A stretch of 46,514 nucleotides of DNA. Source: a virus. The notes under the pieces are model-generated. The model ran no database searches, was not told the origin of the DNA, and saw only the letters and a list, made by a program, of their open reading frames with translations. The stretch lies in the IMG/VR virus record IMGVR_UViG_3300046751_000142, positions 1 through 46,514 of that record; one strand, given 5' to 3'. Both the position numbers and the translations under genes were made by a program. Each line of letters starts with the position of its first letter. Position 1 is the stretch's first letter. This document shows, piece by piece, positions 17,847 to 26,262 of the stretch.

Positions 17847-17856
17847 CATTTAGAGC
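17830..17856. terminator. Inverted repeat at the convergent gene ends
   Basis: GCTCTAA (17830-17836) and TTAGAGC (17850-17856) form a perfect 7-bp stem around a 13-nt loop. It covers the stop codons of both converging genes. Neither side has a strong T-run, so efficiency as a bidirectional intrinsic terminator is uncertain. Its location where the two transcription units meet is the main argument. Confidence 0.5.
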
Positions 17857-18066
17857 ATCTAATTCCAGTTCTATCTTTTCATGAAGGCCGCTCAAATGCT
17901 GGGTGGCCTCTTCTAATACCTTCCTAATTATTTTCTGTTCTTCGGTTTCCCGAAAGAATCTAGAAACTTCTTGTTCTGGTAAACGATGAAACTCTGACAT
18001 GAGATTGCCAGAGCTATCAAAAAATATTCGGAACCCAATTAAATTTCCCTCACTCTTATTCGTCAT
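17833..18066 (-). CDS. Small early/middle protein, function unknown
   Basis: I place the start at the ATG at 18066 (MTNKSEGNLIGFRIF), inside the end of the upstream gene, which gives 77 residues. A longer frame would need a start at 18108, deep in that gene. The protein is charged, with a helical C-terminal half (EEQKIIRKVLEEATQHLSGL). It is the last gene of the leftward unit and its stop overlaps the convergent gene. No family was recognised. Confidence 0.65.
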   Translation of the reverse strand: MTNKSEGNLIGFRIFFDSSGNLMSEFHRLPEQEVSRFFRETEEQKIIRKVLEEATQHLSGLHEKIELELDALNARIS

Positions 18067-18286
18067 TGCGTGTTTCCATTTCAACACGAACGATGTCAAG
18101 ACCTTCAAGATAATCCTTAGATTCCATTAAAAGTTTCAACTGAGATTCGATTGCCTCATAGAAAGCGTCGTGATCGTGGAAGGCCATTGGATTACTAATG
18201 ATAACCTCAACAGCCATCGCGTGTTTCTTCACATCTGCTTCATAATAGCTTCTCATTGTCTTTAATATCTGATTCGTTGTTAACAT
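18056..18286 (-). CDS. Small protein downstream of ribonucleotide reductase
   Basis: A 76-residue, mostly helical acidic protein (MLTTNQILKTMRSYYEADVKKH). Its ATG is preceded by GAGGGGTAAG, a strong ribosome site, 12 nt after the ribonucleotide reductase stop. No motif was recognised. The close spacing places it in the same transcript. Confidence 0.7.
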   Translation of the reverse strand: MLTTNQILKTMRSYYEADVKKHAMAVEVIISNPMAFHDHDAFYEAIESQLKLLMESKDYLEGLDIVRVEMETRNDE

Positions 18287-18297
18287 CTTACCCCTCT

Positions 18298-20169
18298 TTA
18301 TATCTCACAGTTATTACCAGTACACGCAAGAGTCTGTGATCCTTCTGTCATATCGCTCTCTTCAACAATGTCCCAAGACATTTCAGTAGGGAAGTCAGCA
18401 ACCATTACTTCATATTGCTCTTCACTGATAGGCTCATAAGGTGCTTGCTGGTATGTGTGTTCGCTATATGGCAAGAAACTAATACCACTAATCTTGTCAA
18501 ACTTATTATACAACCACTGGCCTACTTCAAGGAACTCTTCATCGCGATAGTAGCATGTCATCGAGGGCTTATGTTCACACCAAAAGTCTTGGTAGATCTC
18601 CCAAAGCTCAAGCTGCTCCATAGCACCCATCTCAGAGGCCGTCACAGCCCCGTCAGGAGACTTTATAGGGAAGCTGAATACCTTGGTACTGGGTGACATT
18701 ACATCGTCTTCTACGGGGATTCCTGCGGCTTCGAGGACTTGGCAGAGTGGGTCTCTAGAGTCTGCTCGAACTCGTCTAATGTATTGAGATGAATATCTAG
18801 GGTGGATTCCACTCGCGCTATCAACAAGCTGACTAACAGTGCCGCTAGGCTTAATGGCGGTAATAGCAGTAGAAACTTCAATACCAAGAAGACTAGCCCA
18901 TCGTCTGTTGGTTTCGACGGCTTCTTCTCGTAGTTCTGTGAGCCATGTTTTAAGGACACCTTTATCTCTCCTTCCCGACATTGTCGGATGGTCCATGATG
19001 CCTGTTAAGCTAACGCCCAACAAAGCCTCTTCTTCTGTGTTGTTCTGCCACACCTTTCTCAAGTATCTAAAGTTGGTAAGGGTAGCTTGTAAAGTTCCAA
19101 GGATAGTCGCAGTACGTACTTTCCGTTTGAGGTCTGAGAGACTATCGGACGCCCTGACAACAACCTCTGATAGATTACAGAATTGGTAGGGTCGAAGGAT
19201 AATTTCGGAGCATGGATTAGTTCCAAAGTCATAGGTAGCATCTCTTCGCTCGTTTTTTGCAGCTTGCTTTTGACTTGCAACCCTAGAGAACATTCCTCGT
19301 TCCCCAGACCTTGACTCGTATAAACTTTTCCACTCATTTAAAAATGCCTCAAAATCAGGTTTCTCTGTATAACACGCACTGTTGTTGGCTAGGCCACGTT
19401 GAGGATTGTCTTGCCACCACTGGCCTGACTTGCATCTTCGGAGTCTATCGTCAGTGAGGTTAGACAGACTGATGAGAGCACTTCTTCTAACCCCACCGAC
19501 GACGACGATTTGTGCAATTTTACAGCAGATATCGTGGCATTCAATTGAGGAGAGCTTACGTCCAGAAGCTTCCCGAAAGACCTCAGTGGTGAACTTAAAC
19601 AAATCGACAAGAGGCTCAGGACCAGACGCTCTACCCCCGAAGGTTCTAAGCGCGGAGCCTGCACCTCGTACTCTAGATACGTCCCACTTTGGAAGCTGAC
19701 CCGAATACAGCAAGCTAATAAGTTCTCTGTAGGCTTTAGCCCAGCCAATTTTAGAGTCGGCGACGTGTATAACGGTATCGGTGTCATGAAATTCCTCTGC
19801 TACTTCAGGTAGTTTGGTTACGTATTGACGCTCAACGCTGAAGCCTACGCCTGTACCGCACATTAGGACGTACATCATCTCGTCAAACGCTTTGGGGTGA
19901 TCGATAGGCATGTAACTACAGTTGAAGCCAGCAACATTATCACGATCCAGCGCTTCACCTGCTGTCATCAAAGCCCTCATACTAGGCATAACATCCAAGC
20001 TATGAATGTCTGCGAACATTCCGTTAGCATCTTCTAGAGTAAGCTTACCCTTCTCAATCCAGAAGTTCAAGTATCTGTCGATTGTTTCTTCCCAAGTCTC
20101 ACGCCGTTGTTCTTCTGGTAGGTAACGTGCGTATCGTGACTTGTGAATGTATTGTTGATATAGATCCAT
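18298..20169 (-). CDS. nrdJ: Adenosylcobalamin-dependent (class II) ribonucleotide reductase
   Basis: A 623-residue enzyme of the monomeric RTPR type, making deoxyribonucleotides with an adenosylcobalamin-generated thiyl radical. The start (YIHKSRYARYLPEEQRRETW) and CGTGVGFSVERQYV match that branch. Visible residues are C84 (GFNCSY), C320 and E322 (TNPCSEI), and C331 (FCNLSEV). The C320-C331 spacing equals C408-C419 of the Lactobacillus enzyme. The terminal pair C616/C621 (ACTGNNCEI) is the CxxxxC that takes electrons from thioredoxin. It is shorter than the 739-residue bacterial protein. No cobalamin genes are here, so cofactor must come from the host or medium. AAGGAG precedes the start. 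It recycles host RNA nucleotides for phage DNA. Confidence 0.95.
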   Translation of the reverse strand: MDLYQQYIHKSRYARYLPEEQRRETWEETIDRYLNFWIEKGKLTLEDANGMFADIHSLDVMPSMRALMTAGEALDRDNVAGFNCSYMPIDHPKAFDEMMYVLMCGTGVGFSVERQYVTKLPEVAEEFHDTDTVIHVADSKIGWAKAYRELISLLYSGQLPKWDVSRVRGAGSALRTFGGRASGPEPLVDLFKFTTEVFREASGRKLSSIECHDICCKIAQIVVVGGVRRSALISLSNLTDDRLRRCKSGQWWQDNPQRGLANNSACYTEKPDFEAFLNEWKSLYESRSGERGMFSRVASQKQAAKNERRDATYDFGTNPCSEIILRPYQFCNLSEVVVRASDSLSDLKRKVRTATILGTLQATLTNFRYLRKVWQNNTEEEALLGVSLTGIMDHPTMSGRRDKGVLKTWLTELREEAVETNRRWASLLGIEVSTAITAIKPSGTVSQLVDSASGIHPRYSSQYIRRVRADSRDPLCQVLEAAGIPVEDDVMSPSTKVFSFPIKSPDGAVTASEMGAMEQLELWEIYQDFWCEHKPSMTCYYRDEEFLEVGQWLYNKFDKISGISFLPYSEHTYQQAPYEPISEEQYEVMVADFPTEMSWDIVEESDMTEGSQTLACTGNNCEI

Positions 20170-20273
20170 TATTTCTCCTTAGCTCTCCGACGTTTAGGTG
20201 TCGTGTCTTCTCGTGTCTTATGTTTTTTCTTTCGATTGAATTTGTTTGTTCTTTCTTGCTTTCTATCAATCAT
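20169..20273 (-). CDS. 34-residue highly basic peptide
   Basis: A short frame starts with ATG at 20273, inside the end of endonuclease I, and ends with TAA overlapping the NrdJ ATG (TAATG). The peptide (MIDRKQERTNKFNRKKKHK...) is almost entirely Lys/Arg/Thr. Its end carries the AAGGAG ribosome site of nrdJ. It could be a real nucleic-acid-binding peptide or mainly a translational coupler that keeps ribosomes moving into nrdJ. The evidence is only its fit in the gene chain. Confidence 0.45.
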   Translation of the reverse strand: MIDRKQERTNKFNRKKKHKTREDTTPKRRRAKEK

Positions 20274-20724
20274 CTTCAGACGACCACCCCTCCGGTAAAC
20301 TATCTTCGCTATACCAACGAAAACCTTTGGAACTAGCCCACTCTCCGTGAGATCGTTTAGTACCGTCAACACGTCTCTTTGCCTGAGGCATTGGAGCACT
20401 AGGATCAGAAAACAAGAACACAAGCTCATAGTTTTCAGGTAAGCATTTACTTATCCAAATATATTTACTATATTCAGGTGCGTCCCAAAACCTTCCTTTG
20501 GCTTCGAGAAGTATTGTCTTACCATCAATCTCTTTAACAAAGTCGGCATGATACGTATGCTCAACGATATAGTCGATCTTTGTTGTGTGGATATCCCATT
20601 TGGATAGAGGGCCTGAGTGCAGCTTGTACTCCCAATGAGAATCGTAACCCGGCTCTAAGTCTTTCTCAACCGGACGTGGGACTCTTTTCTTTCTAAAGCC
20701 TCTTCTTATTTTAGGTGCTGTCAA
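20266..20724 (-). CDS. Endonuclease I, T7 gp3-like Holliday junction resolvase
   Basis: A 152-residue nuclease, about T7 gp3 size (149). T7-type signs run in order: RGFRKKRVPRPVEKDLE (E20 region), WEYKL, THHAD-type YHADF with D61, LLEAKG with E74 and K76, and SHGEWASSKGFRW. T7 has FEYEEW, YTPDF, VETKG and SYGEF. Catalytic positions correspond to E20, D55, E65 and K67 of T7. In T7 it resolves branched DNA before packaging and breaks down host DNA. The start is TTG at 20724, overlapping the TGA of the upstream small gene, so translation is likely coupled. Confidence 0.9.
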   Translation of the reverse strand: MTAPKIRRGFRKKRVPRPVEKDLEPGYDSHWEYKLHSGPLSKWDIHTTKIDYIVEHTYHADFVKEIDGKTILLEAKGRFWDAPEYSKYIWISKCLPENYELVFLFSDPSAPMPQAKRRVDGTKRSHGEWASSKGFRWYSEDSLPEGWSSEDD

Positions 20725-20891
20725 TGTAGTACTGCCTCTCTTTTTTCTATCTCAAGACACACAGCTTCATGAAGATTAAAAAGGGCTTCGTCGTCTACAG
20801 TATCTATTTCATTACCACTTGAAATATGTATTGCAAAGCCCATTATAATTGCTTCAAGTGGAACTAAGTCTCCAAAGTCTTCATCTTCCAT
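20721..20891 (-). CDS. 56-residue acidic protein upstream of endonuclease I
   Basis: The frame runs from ATG at 20891 to TGA at 20721-20723 (MEDEDFGDLVPLEAIIMGFA...EKREAVLH). It starts 28 nt inside the preceding gene and its stop overlaps the TTG start of endonuclease I. The protein is acidic and helical, with no known motif. It fills what would otherwise be a 140-nt gap in a tightly packed row, which supports it being real. Confidence 0.65.
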   Translation of the reverse strand: MEDEDFGDLVPLEAIIMGFAIHISSGNEIDTVDDEALFNLHEAVCLEIEKREAVLH

Positions 20892-21172
20892 GAATTCATC
20901 ACTGATTGTATGTCACTTAGTGTAAAGGACTCAATAGGTCTTTCGGGATAAATAACCACTAACTGCTTTAGTTTCTTCCTAACCCATCGAGGTGAAAAGG
21001 TACTTAGAAAAAACTTGTTGTTGGCGTAGACATGAGTTTGATCGGGCAAGAGTTCTTTGTAATTATTAGTAGTGATTTGTTTAGCTTCTTCTTCCGATAC
21101 TAATGTTCTAAGCCAAGCAACAAGTATAATTCCTACCTGTTTGTTTATTCTTTTTATCTTCCTTTGGTTCAT
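20864..21172 (-). CDS. Basic protein between two nuclease genes, function unknown
   Basis: A 102-residue basic protein (MNQRKIKRINKQVGIILVAWL). It has a mildly hydrophobic helix near residues 12-25 and a basic middle (SPRWVRKKLKQLVV). It overlaps the upstream exonuclease gene by 4 nt. It lies between the Cas4/RecB-like nuclease and endonuclease I, so a DNA-metabolism role is likely but not shown by any motif. Confidence 0.7.
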   Translation of the reverse strand: MNQRKIKRINKQVGIILVAWLRTLVSEEEAKQITTNNYKELLPDQTHVYANNKFFLSTFSPRWVRKKLKQLVVIYPERPIESFTLSDIQSVMNSWKMKTLET

Positions 21173-22026
21173 AAGATTTCTTCTACGCGAGGTTCTGACA
21201 CAACCTTCGTAAAGTACACAGGGCCACTAGCGTAAGCGAAAGACCGAAGACCTTGGCCGTCGTTAGCGTCTGCGTAGCATTCAAATTTATAAGGACAGTA
21301 TGAGCATCCTGAGGGTAATTTCATGTTGCCTTTTTTACCGTCAGAAATAGTATTATAACATCGATCTGGAGGTGTGTCAAGACTTAAAGCCTTACGAACG
21401 TCTTTAATTTTTTGTTCGATGTTAGGCTTCTCTAAATCTTCAGGCTGAAACAAGCACAACTCGCCGCTCTCTTTGTTGATAACAAGGAAGCCGCCGTTGT
21501 CTGTGTTCTCTGCAGCCTCGTAGCCAGCAAGCTGTGGTAGATAGCCGAAGGGATCGTTCTCAGCCAAAGAGCCATCGACAAATTTCTTAAATGAATAACG
21601 AGAAGCAGACTTGACATCGACTACTTGCCCATTAATCTTACAGTCCATGTGGCCTTTGATGCCTGATACACTAATTTCTTTTTGCTCTGATGAAACCTCG
21701 TGACCAGATAGTCGGACTAACATCAAAACAATTTCTTCGAGAATGTGTCCATAAAGAAACTTGATCTGTGTTGGCGCACTTATAACAGAAGGTTCGCTTA
21801 CATTTTTATTGTCATACCACAGCTGGCGAAGAGGCCGTCCCACGTTTGACATCCTTAACGTGAATTTTTTTGAGGACTCTCTAGGCTTAGACCAAGCCAA
21901 GATGCTTTCCTTCATACGCAACATAGTCTGATCTAGTTCTTCTTCATTTATCTCAAGGGCCTCTCCGTTGGAAAGACCTTCGAGCCTTGCATAGATATCT
22001 TGTACTACTGTATTTAAACTTTCCAT
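21169..22026 (-). CDS. PD-(D/E)XK exonuclease, Cas4/RecB-like, T7 gp6 substitute
   Basis: I favour the ATG at 22026 (MESLNTVVQD) over the listed start at 22050. Motifs are numbered from the longer form: GHILEE (E105), GIKGHMDCKI (D136) and QVVDVKSAS (D145, K147), the usual PD-(D/E)XK core. Later comes a DPFGYLPQLAGYE helix of the RecB/Cas4 type. Near the C-terminus GCSYCPYKFEC gives C-x2-C-x5-C as in Fe-S Cas4-like nucleases. A partner cysteine may be in PDRCYN. In T7-like phages gp6 exonuclease does end-processing and host DNA breakdown, and this gene probably fills that place. It overlaps the upstream nuclease by 13 nt. Confidence 0.85.
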   Translation of the reverse strand: MESLNTVVQDIYARLEGLSNGEALEINEEELDQTMLRMKESILAWSKPRESSKKFTLRMSNVGRPLRQLWYDNKNVSEPSVISAPTQIKFLYGHILEEIVLMLVRLSGHEVSSEQKEISVSGIKGHMDCKINGQVVDVKSASRYSFKKFVDGSLAENDPFGYLPQLAGYEAAENTDNGGFLVINKESGELCLFQPEDLEKPNIEQKIKDVRKALSLDTPPDRCYNTISDGKKGNMKLPSGCSYCPYKFECYADANDGQGLRSFAYASGPVYFTKVVSEPRVEEIL

Positions 22027-22313
22027 TCTGTATGATCCACGAACCGACATCTTCGGTTTCTTGCGTTGAATTCAACTACTTGGACTCTAAGTTTCTTCTG
22101 CTCTTCGGTTCGCTTATGACCCCAAGAGTTATTAGAGTTCTTAGATTTTACATCTATGAAGATAGGAGTTCCATTCTTCACAGCAATAATATCTATTGCA
22201 CCAGTGCAGCCCGTGTTCCGAAAGACTTCATAGCCCTCATCCCACAACCAAGTAGTAACGTAATGTTCTGCCATGTCTCCAAGGCGTGATGGGTCTGTTA
22301 TTTCTTTTGGCAT
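22014..22313 (-). CDS. Small PD-(D/E)XK nuclease, resolvase-like
   Basis: A 99-residue protein with a minimal restriction-nuclease-like core: GDMAEHYV (E16), GCTGAIDIIAV (D41) and PIFIDVKSK (D54, K56). This pattern is shared by archaeal-type Holliday junction resolvases, VRR-NUC proteins and UPF0102-like nucleases. Its size allows little beyond the catalytic fold, probably as a dimer. It overlaps the exonuclease gene, so two nucleases of one fold are adjacent. Junction cutting or host DNA damage are the plausible jobs. The fold is confident, the substrate is not. Confidence 0.8.
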   Translation of the reverse strand: MPKEITDPSRLGDMAEHYVTTWLWDEGYEVFRNTGCTGAIDIIAVKNGTPIFIDVKSKNSNNSWGHKRTEEQKKLRVQVVEFNARNRRCRFVDHTEWKV

Positions 22314-22322
22314 TTTAAATCC

Positions 22323-22889
22323 TTACTTGTATTTTATATGTCTAATAATTCTAGATCTTCCGATCTTATCGCCCCTGTAAAAAATCAAACCTTCTAACTC
22401 TAGCTCTCGTGGTTTTGAATGTAAAGCCTCTACACCCCAATCAGCCGAATACTTTTGCCTTATTTCTTTTGCAATTATCCCTTCTTCTCCTGCGTCCTGT
22501 ATTACTTTTAACACAAAGTCTTTAGCTTCTCTATCTTTTTCCTTTCTTTTTTCTATGACAGCCTCATATTTTTTATTCTGCTCTTCCAAGTATTCGTCAT
22601 TATCTATGTACCTATCTAAAAAATCTTTAATACCTGTAGCATGATAATGAAAACTTCGATTTTTTGTTTCGCTTGACCATCTTCCCGAAGACCAGTAATA
22701 AGAGAACCTTTCGTTGTGTTTGTTAGTGATCCATAACATGCCCCCTCCAGCGATCTCATAATCGAAACCCCTATCATCTAAGTAGTCTACAACATCTTCA
22801 AAGCTTTCACGAGTATAGTGTTTGAAGATTTTCTTACCTCTAGAATTTGTTCCCTGATAACACCAGTTATATTCTTCAGTGTGTTTCAC
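22323..22889 (-). CDS. Protein with possible C-terminal winged helix, next to DNA polymerase
   Basis: A 188-residue protein. The N-terminal part (about 1-90) is aromatic-rich with WCYQGTNSRGKKIFKHY and WITNKHNERFSYYW. A charged linker helix (about 100-125) follows. The C-terminal portion (about 126-188: DFVLKVIQDAGEEGIIAKEIRQKY...LELEGLIFYRGDK) has the shape of a winged helix. It starts 14 nt inside the polymerase gene. A DNA-binding replication accessory is a reasonable guess; no family was identified. Confidence 0.7.
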   Translation of the reverse strand: MKHTEEYNWCYQGTNSRGKKIFKHYTRESFEDVVDYLDDRGFDYEIAGGGMLWITNKHNERFSYYWSSGRWSSETKNRSFHYHATGIKDFLDRYIDNDEYLEEQNKKYEAVIEKRKEKDREAKDFVLKVIQDAGEEGIIAKEIRQKYSADWGVEALHSKPRELELEGLIFYRGDKIGRSRIIRHIKYK

Positions 22890-24636
22890 TCCAACTATCT
22901 CCTATTTGATACTCGCCTGTCAACCCACAACGTAAATTAAACTCTAGTCCTGCTTGTTCAATAGCCTCAACACCTAACTCACCTACACGTTGAGAGACAT
23001 CTTCGAGTGCTTCGATCTGCCACTCATCATGCACATTAGCTACGAAGTGTGCGTCCATACCAGACATCTTATCATTCAATAACACAAGCGCTTTCTTCAT
23101 AACTATTGCGCCTGCTCCTTGAAGCAGTGTATTAAGTGCAGCGTGTTCAGATCTTACGAATAGCTTGCGTCCGTCTAGCCCCTTGAGGTAGCCACGCTTC
23201 GCCGCTCTTGCAACTCTGTCTTTAAGAACTTTAAATGCAGGGAGATTATCGAAGAAAGATTGTCTAAGTCGTCCACCATCGTCTGCGTTTCCTCCGACCA
23301 CCGTTCCAAGCTTTGCATCTCCTGCTCCGTACAAGAGTGCATAGATGAAAGTTTTTGCCTGATTTCTTGATTCAAGTCCCGCAGCCATTTGATTTGCTGT
23401 GTGTATGTCTCCGTTGAGAAGCTCATAAGTAAATCCCTCATCGTTCATATAGTGTGCCAGCATCCTTAGCTCCAAGCCGCTGGCGTCTATGCCCACAAGT
23501 TTATAGCCATCCATCACCGTCCAACACTGGCGGCACTCTTTACCATAAGGACTTCCAGTACTAGGAACTTGCGCCATGTTTGGATGACTGTGTGTCATAC
23601 GTCCAGTCACTGCGCCGTTAGTATTAACGAACCCACGGACTCGCCCGTCATCTTCTACTACCTTAAACCACGAAGTTATTTGAGCAATACGCTTTTGAAG
23701 CATAAGATACTTAGCAATAACTGCAGCTTCAGGGATGTCCTTTATCTTTGACAGGACTTTTTCATCAACAATTGGCTGTCCCGTAGGCGTAAATTTTGTA
23801 GGCTTCCAGCCAAACTCCACGAGATATTCTCCAATTTGTTTCCTAGAACCAAGGTTAAAAGGTTCAGAATCACAACGAACAAGATGCTCGTTCGGATTCG
23901 CGCTCGCCTTTTCGTACTCCTCATCTGACAACCTGACCTTCTTGGTTTCGCCTTTAATTTGTGCCATCTTAGAAACCTTACCAGCCTTTGTCATGAGAGG
24001 AACAAGGGTCATCTGTGTTTCTCGTGGTCTGAAAGTTTTGTGAACAAGCTTCTCAGCCTGTGAAATGTTTTCGTTTAGTTCAGCTAGTAAACTCATGGCG
24101 TGTTTTTCATCTAACAAGAATCCACGATCTCGCTGTGCCTGCATGACTCGATACACAGAGTGCTCTAAAGCAACAGCATCCTTACTAAATCCCGCTGCCT
24201 CAACACGCGCAAGATGCTGGTAGACCTTGTGGTTTAGTGACACATCTTGTCTGCAATATGCCATCATCTCCGGCGAAAAGCTTTCAAAATCTTCGAACTC
24301 GATCTTCTTGTGTCGTAGCCTGTAGCCCCATCCTTCGAGGCCGTGACCACCTTCTCGTGTTGGGTTAAACAGTCGAGACAACACAAGAGTATCTATAATG
24401 AACCGACTGCCATCATCAAGATTAGAGCCAAGAAGTTTCTTGACTACAGGTATGTCGTATCCAAGGATGTTGTGACCGATAAGTTCTTTAGACTCTTCGA
24501 GCAGCTTGACTCCTTCAGCTAGTTGGTCTGGTCCAAACTCATAGAACTTCTTAGTTACTGTGTCCATCGCAACAATACAAAAGACCTCAGTAGGATCTAG
24601 GCCGTTGGCTTCGATATCAAAAATATAGCTTGTCAT
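22876..24636 (-). CDS. DNA polymerase, family A, T7 gp5-like with 3'-5' exonuclease
   Basis: A 586-residue replicative polymerase. The exonuclease domain starts at residue 1: FDIEANG with D7 and E9, then GHNILGYDIP, then YCRQDVSLNHKVY. Palm and fingers show motif A DASGLELRMLAHYM, motif B RNQAKTFIYALLYG and motif C VHDEWQIE. Motif B has Tyr at the position that is Tyr526 in T7 and Phe762 in E. coli Pol I. It is shorter than T7 gp5 (704), so the thioredoxin-binding loop may be reduced or missing. It overlaps the primase-helicase gene by 4 nt. Confidence 0.95.
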   Translation of the reverse strand: MTSYIFDIEANGLDPTEVFCIVAMDTVTKKFYEFGPDQLAEGVKLLEESKELIGHNILGYDIPVVKKLLGSNLDDGSRFIIDTLVLSRLFNPTREGGHGLEGWGYRLRHKKIEFEDFESFSPEMMAYCRQDVSLNHKVYQHLARVEAAGFSKDAVALEHSVYRVMQAQRDRGFLLDEKHAMSLLAELNENISQAEKLVHKTFRPRETQMTLVPLMTKAGKVSKMAQIKGETKKVRLSDEEYEKASANPNEHLVRCDSEPFNLGSRKQIGEYLVEFGWKPTKFTPTGQPIVDEKVLSKIKDIPEAAVIAKYLMLQKRIAQITSWFKVVEDDGRVRGFVNTNGAVTGRMTHSHPNMAQVPSTGSPYGKECRQCWTVMDGYKLVGIDASGLELRMLAHYMNDEGFTYELLNGDIHTANQMAAGLESRNQAKTFIYALLYGAGDAKLGTVVGGNADDGGRLRQSFFDNLPAFKVLKDRVARAAKRGYLKGLDGRKLFVRSEHAALNTLLQGAGAIVMKKALVLLNDKMSGMDAHFVANVHDEWQIEALEDVSQRVGELGVEAIEQAGLEFNLRCGLTGEYQIGDSWSETH

Positions 24637-26261
24637 ATTTCATCTCCGTCTAAGCCTTGAAGATCATCAACAGATATTTCAGAAAGGCGTCCACTGTCTA
24701 AGTCATAGTGAAGGTGTGTGGCTAGGCCAACATCTCCTGTGTACCTAGACTTTAAGACACGTACCTTGGTTGTTGAAGCAACCACAGGATCGTCTGCCTG
24801 CTGATTACGCTCTAAGCTTATCACGCAATCACTCAATTGTGCTATCGACTGAGAGCCGCGTAAGTGATTTAGTGCAGTTTCAATGCCGTTCTCGTGGCCT
24901 CTATCACCCTGTGTGCGTCGAAGGTGAGAGACTAGAATCATTCCACAGCCTGTCTCTTCAACAAGAGTTCGAAGCCTGTGCATGATCATGTCAATAGCCT
25001 TACGCTCATCAGGGTCATCAGAAAGTAACACGAGCATGTGAAGGTGATCAAGAACTATCCACTTACAGTCGCAGCCTATGATCATATAACGAAGCTTACT
25101 GAAAACACTTTCGAGATCGTTCATGCCAAGGTGTCCGTACACCCACACACGATCCTTATTCTCTCCGCCAAACATCTGGTGGTGTATCTGGCGAAGATCG
25201 TCTTGATCAAAAAGATTACGAACGCTGTCAAGGTGTAGTCTGGCGTCGGCTTCGATGGATAGAATACCGTCGATAGTTCTTTGCCAGTTTTCCTCAAGGG
25301 CCATAACGCCCACATTATCTCTAGTCTTTTTAATCAGCCAGTGTTCTAGCTCACGGGTGACACTTGATTTTCCAAGCCCTGTGCCACCCGTTAATGTAAC
25401 TAATTCACCCGCACGAAGACCTTCTAATTTTTCATTCAGCCCTGCCCAAGGGAAAGGCACTGAGTCTTTTCGTGTGCGAGTGAGGTAGTTTTCTACGTTC
25501 TCAGATACGTTCAAGACTCCAGAGGGTGTGTATAACTTGGAGTTCCACCAGTACTGGACGTAGGCTTTGTGTTGCGAACCGCGTAGCATGTCATTGGCGT
25601 CTTTGTAATCGACGGGTAGTGACATGATCTTTGCTTTGCCGGGACGCAATAGTTTGGCTACTTTTCGAGCAGCCTCTTCCCCTACTTTATCAGTGTCAAA
25701 GTTAATGATGATGTTATCAAAGGACTCTAAAAACTCTAGGTTCTCCTTCACATCACGATCAGCAGACTGTGCGCCATTGCGAATAGACACAACAGGCCAT
25801 TGTGAACCCATGAGTTCATAGGCTGACATGGCATCTACTTCACCTTCAACAATGGTTACGTACTTACCACCACTTTGAAATAGCTGCTGGCCGAAGAGAC
25901 CAACATTCCTAGATTCGCCTTGCCATGTAAAGTTCTTATCAGGCTTGCGAGTCTTTGATCCTACTCGCTCGCTGCCAGAATAGTATGGGTAAACATGCTC
26001 GACTATCTGACCTTTTGAATTCTTTGTGGATTTAACTCCGTATTTCTTAGCCGTTGCCAGACTGATTCCTCTGTCTGTTAGGGCGTAATATTCACCGTCG
26101 TCCATAGACTGCCTCGATGATATTGGAGTGACGTTATCAAGCTTATTGCTTGGGATGAAAACACCGCAGCTAAAACATTTGATGGAGCCATCGTCGTTCA
26201 TCGCTGCGGGATCAGATCCCCCACACTCAGGGCAGGGGATGTGAGTTTTTTTAAATGCCAT
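24633..26261 (-). CDS. Primase-helicase, T7 gp4-like
   Basis: A 542-residue bifunctional protein that primes and unwinds DNA at the fork. The zinc-binding primase part is C10/C13 (PCPECGG) with C29/C32 (CFSCG). The TOPRIM part has IVEGEVDAMSA (about 137-147) and INFDTDKVG (about 186-194). The DnaB/gp4-type helicase has Walker A GGTGLGKSS (292-300). IVLDHLHMLV, LVSHLRR and ALNHLRGSQSIAQLSD are later conserved motifs. Length is close to T7 gp4 (566). It sits between SSB-side genes and the polymerase, as expected. Confidence 0.95.
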   Translation of the reverse strand: MAFKKTHIPCPECGGSDPAAMNDDGSIKCFSCGVFIPSNKLDNVTPISSRQSMDDGEYYALTDRGISLATAKKYGVKSTKNSKGQIVEHVYPYYSGSERVGSKTRKPDKNFTWQGESRNVGLFGQQLFQSGGKYVTIVEGEVDAMSAYELMGSQWPVVSIRNGAQSADRDVKENLEFLESFDNIIINFDTDKVGEEAARKVAKLLRPGKAKIMSLPVDYKDANDMLRGSQHKAYVQYWWNSKLYTPSGVLNVSENVENYLTRTRKDSVPFPWAGLNEKLEGLRAGELVTLTGGTGLGKSSVTRELEHWLIKKTRDNVGVMALEENWQRTIDGILSIEADARLHLDSVRNLFDQDDLRQIHHQMFGGENKDRVWVYGHLGMNDLESVFSKLRYMIIGCDCKWIVLDHLHMLVLLSDDPDERKAIDMIMHRLRTLVEETGCGMILVSHLRRTQGDRGHENGIETALNHLRGSQSIAQLSDCVISLERNQQADDPVVASTTKVRVLKSRYTGDVGLATHLHYDLDSGRLSEISVDDLQGLDGDEI

Positions 26262-26262
26262 G

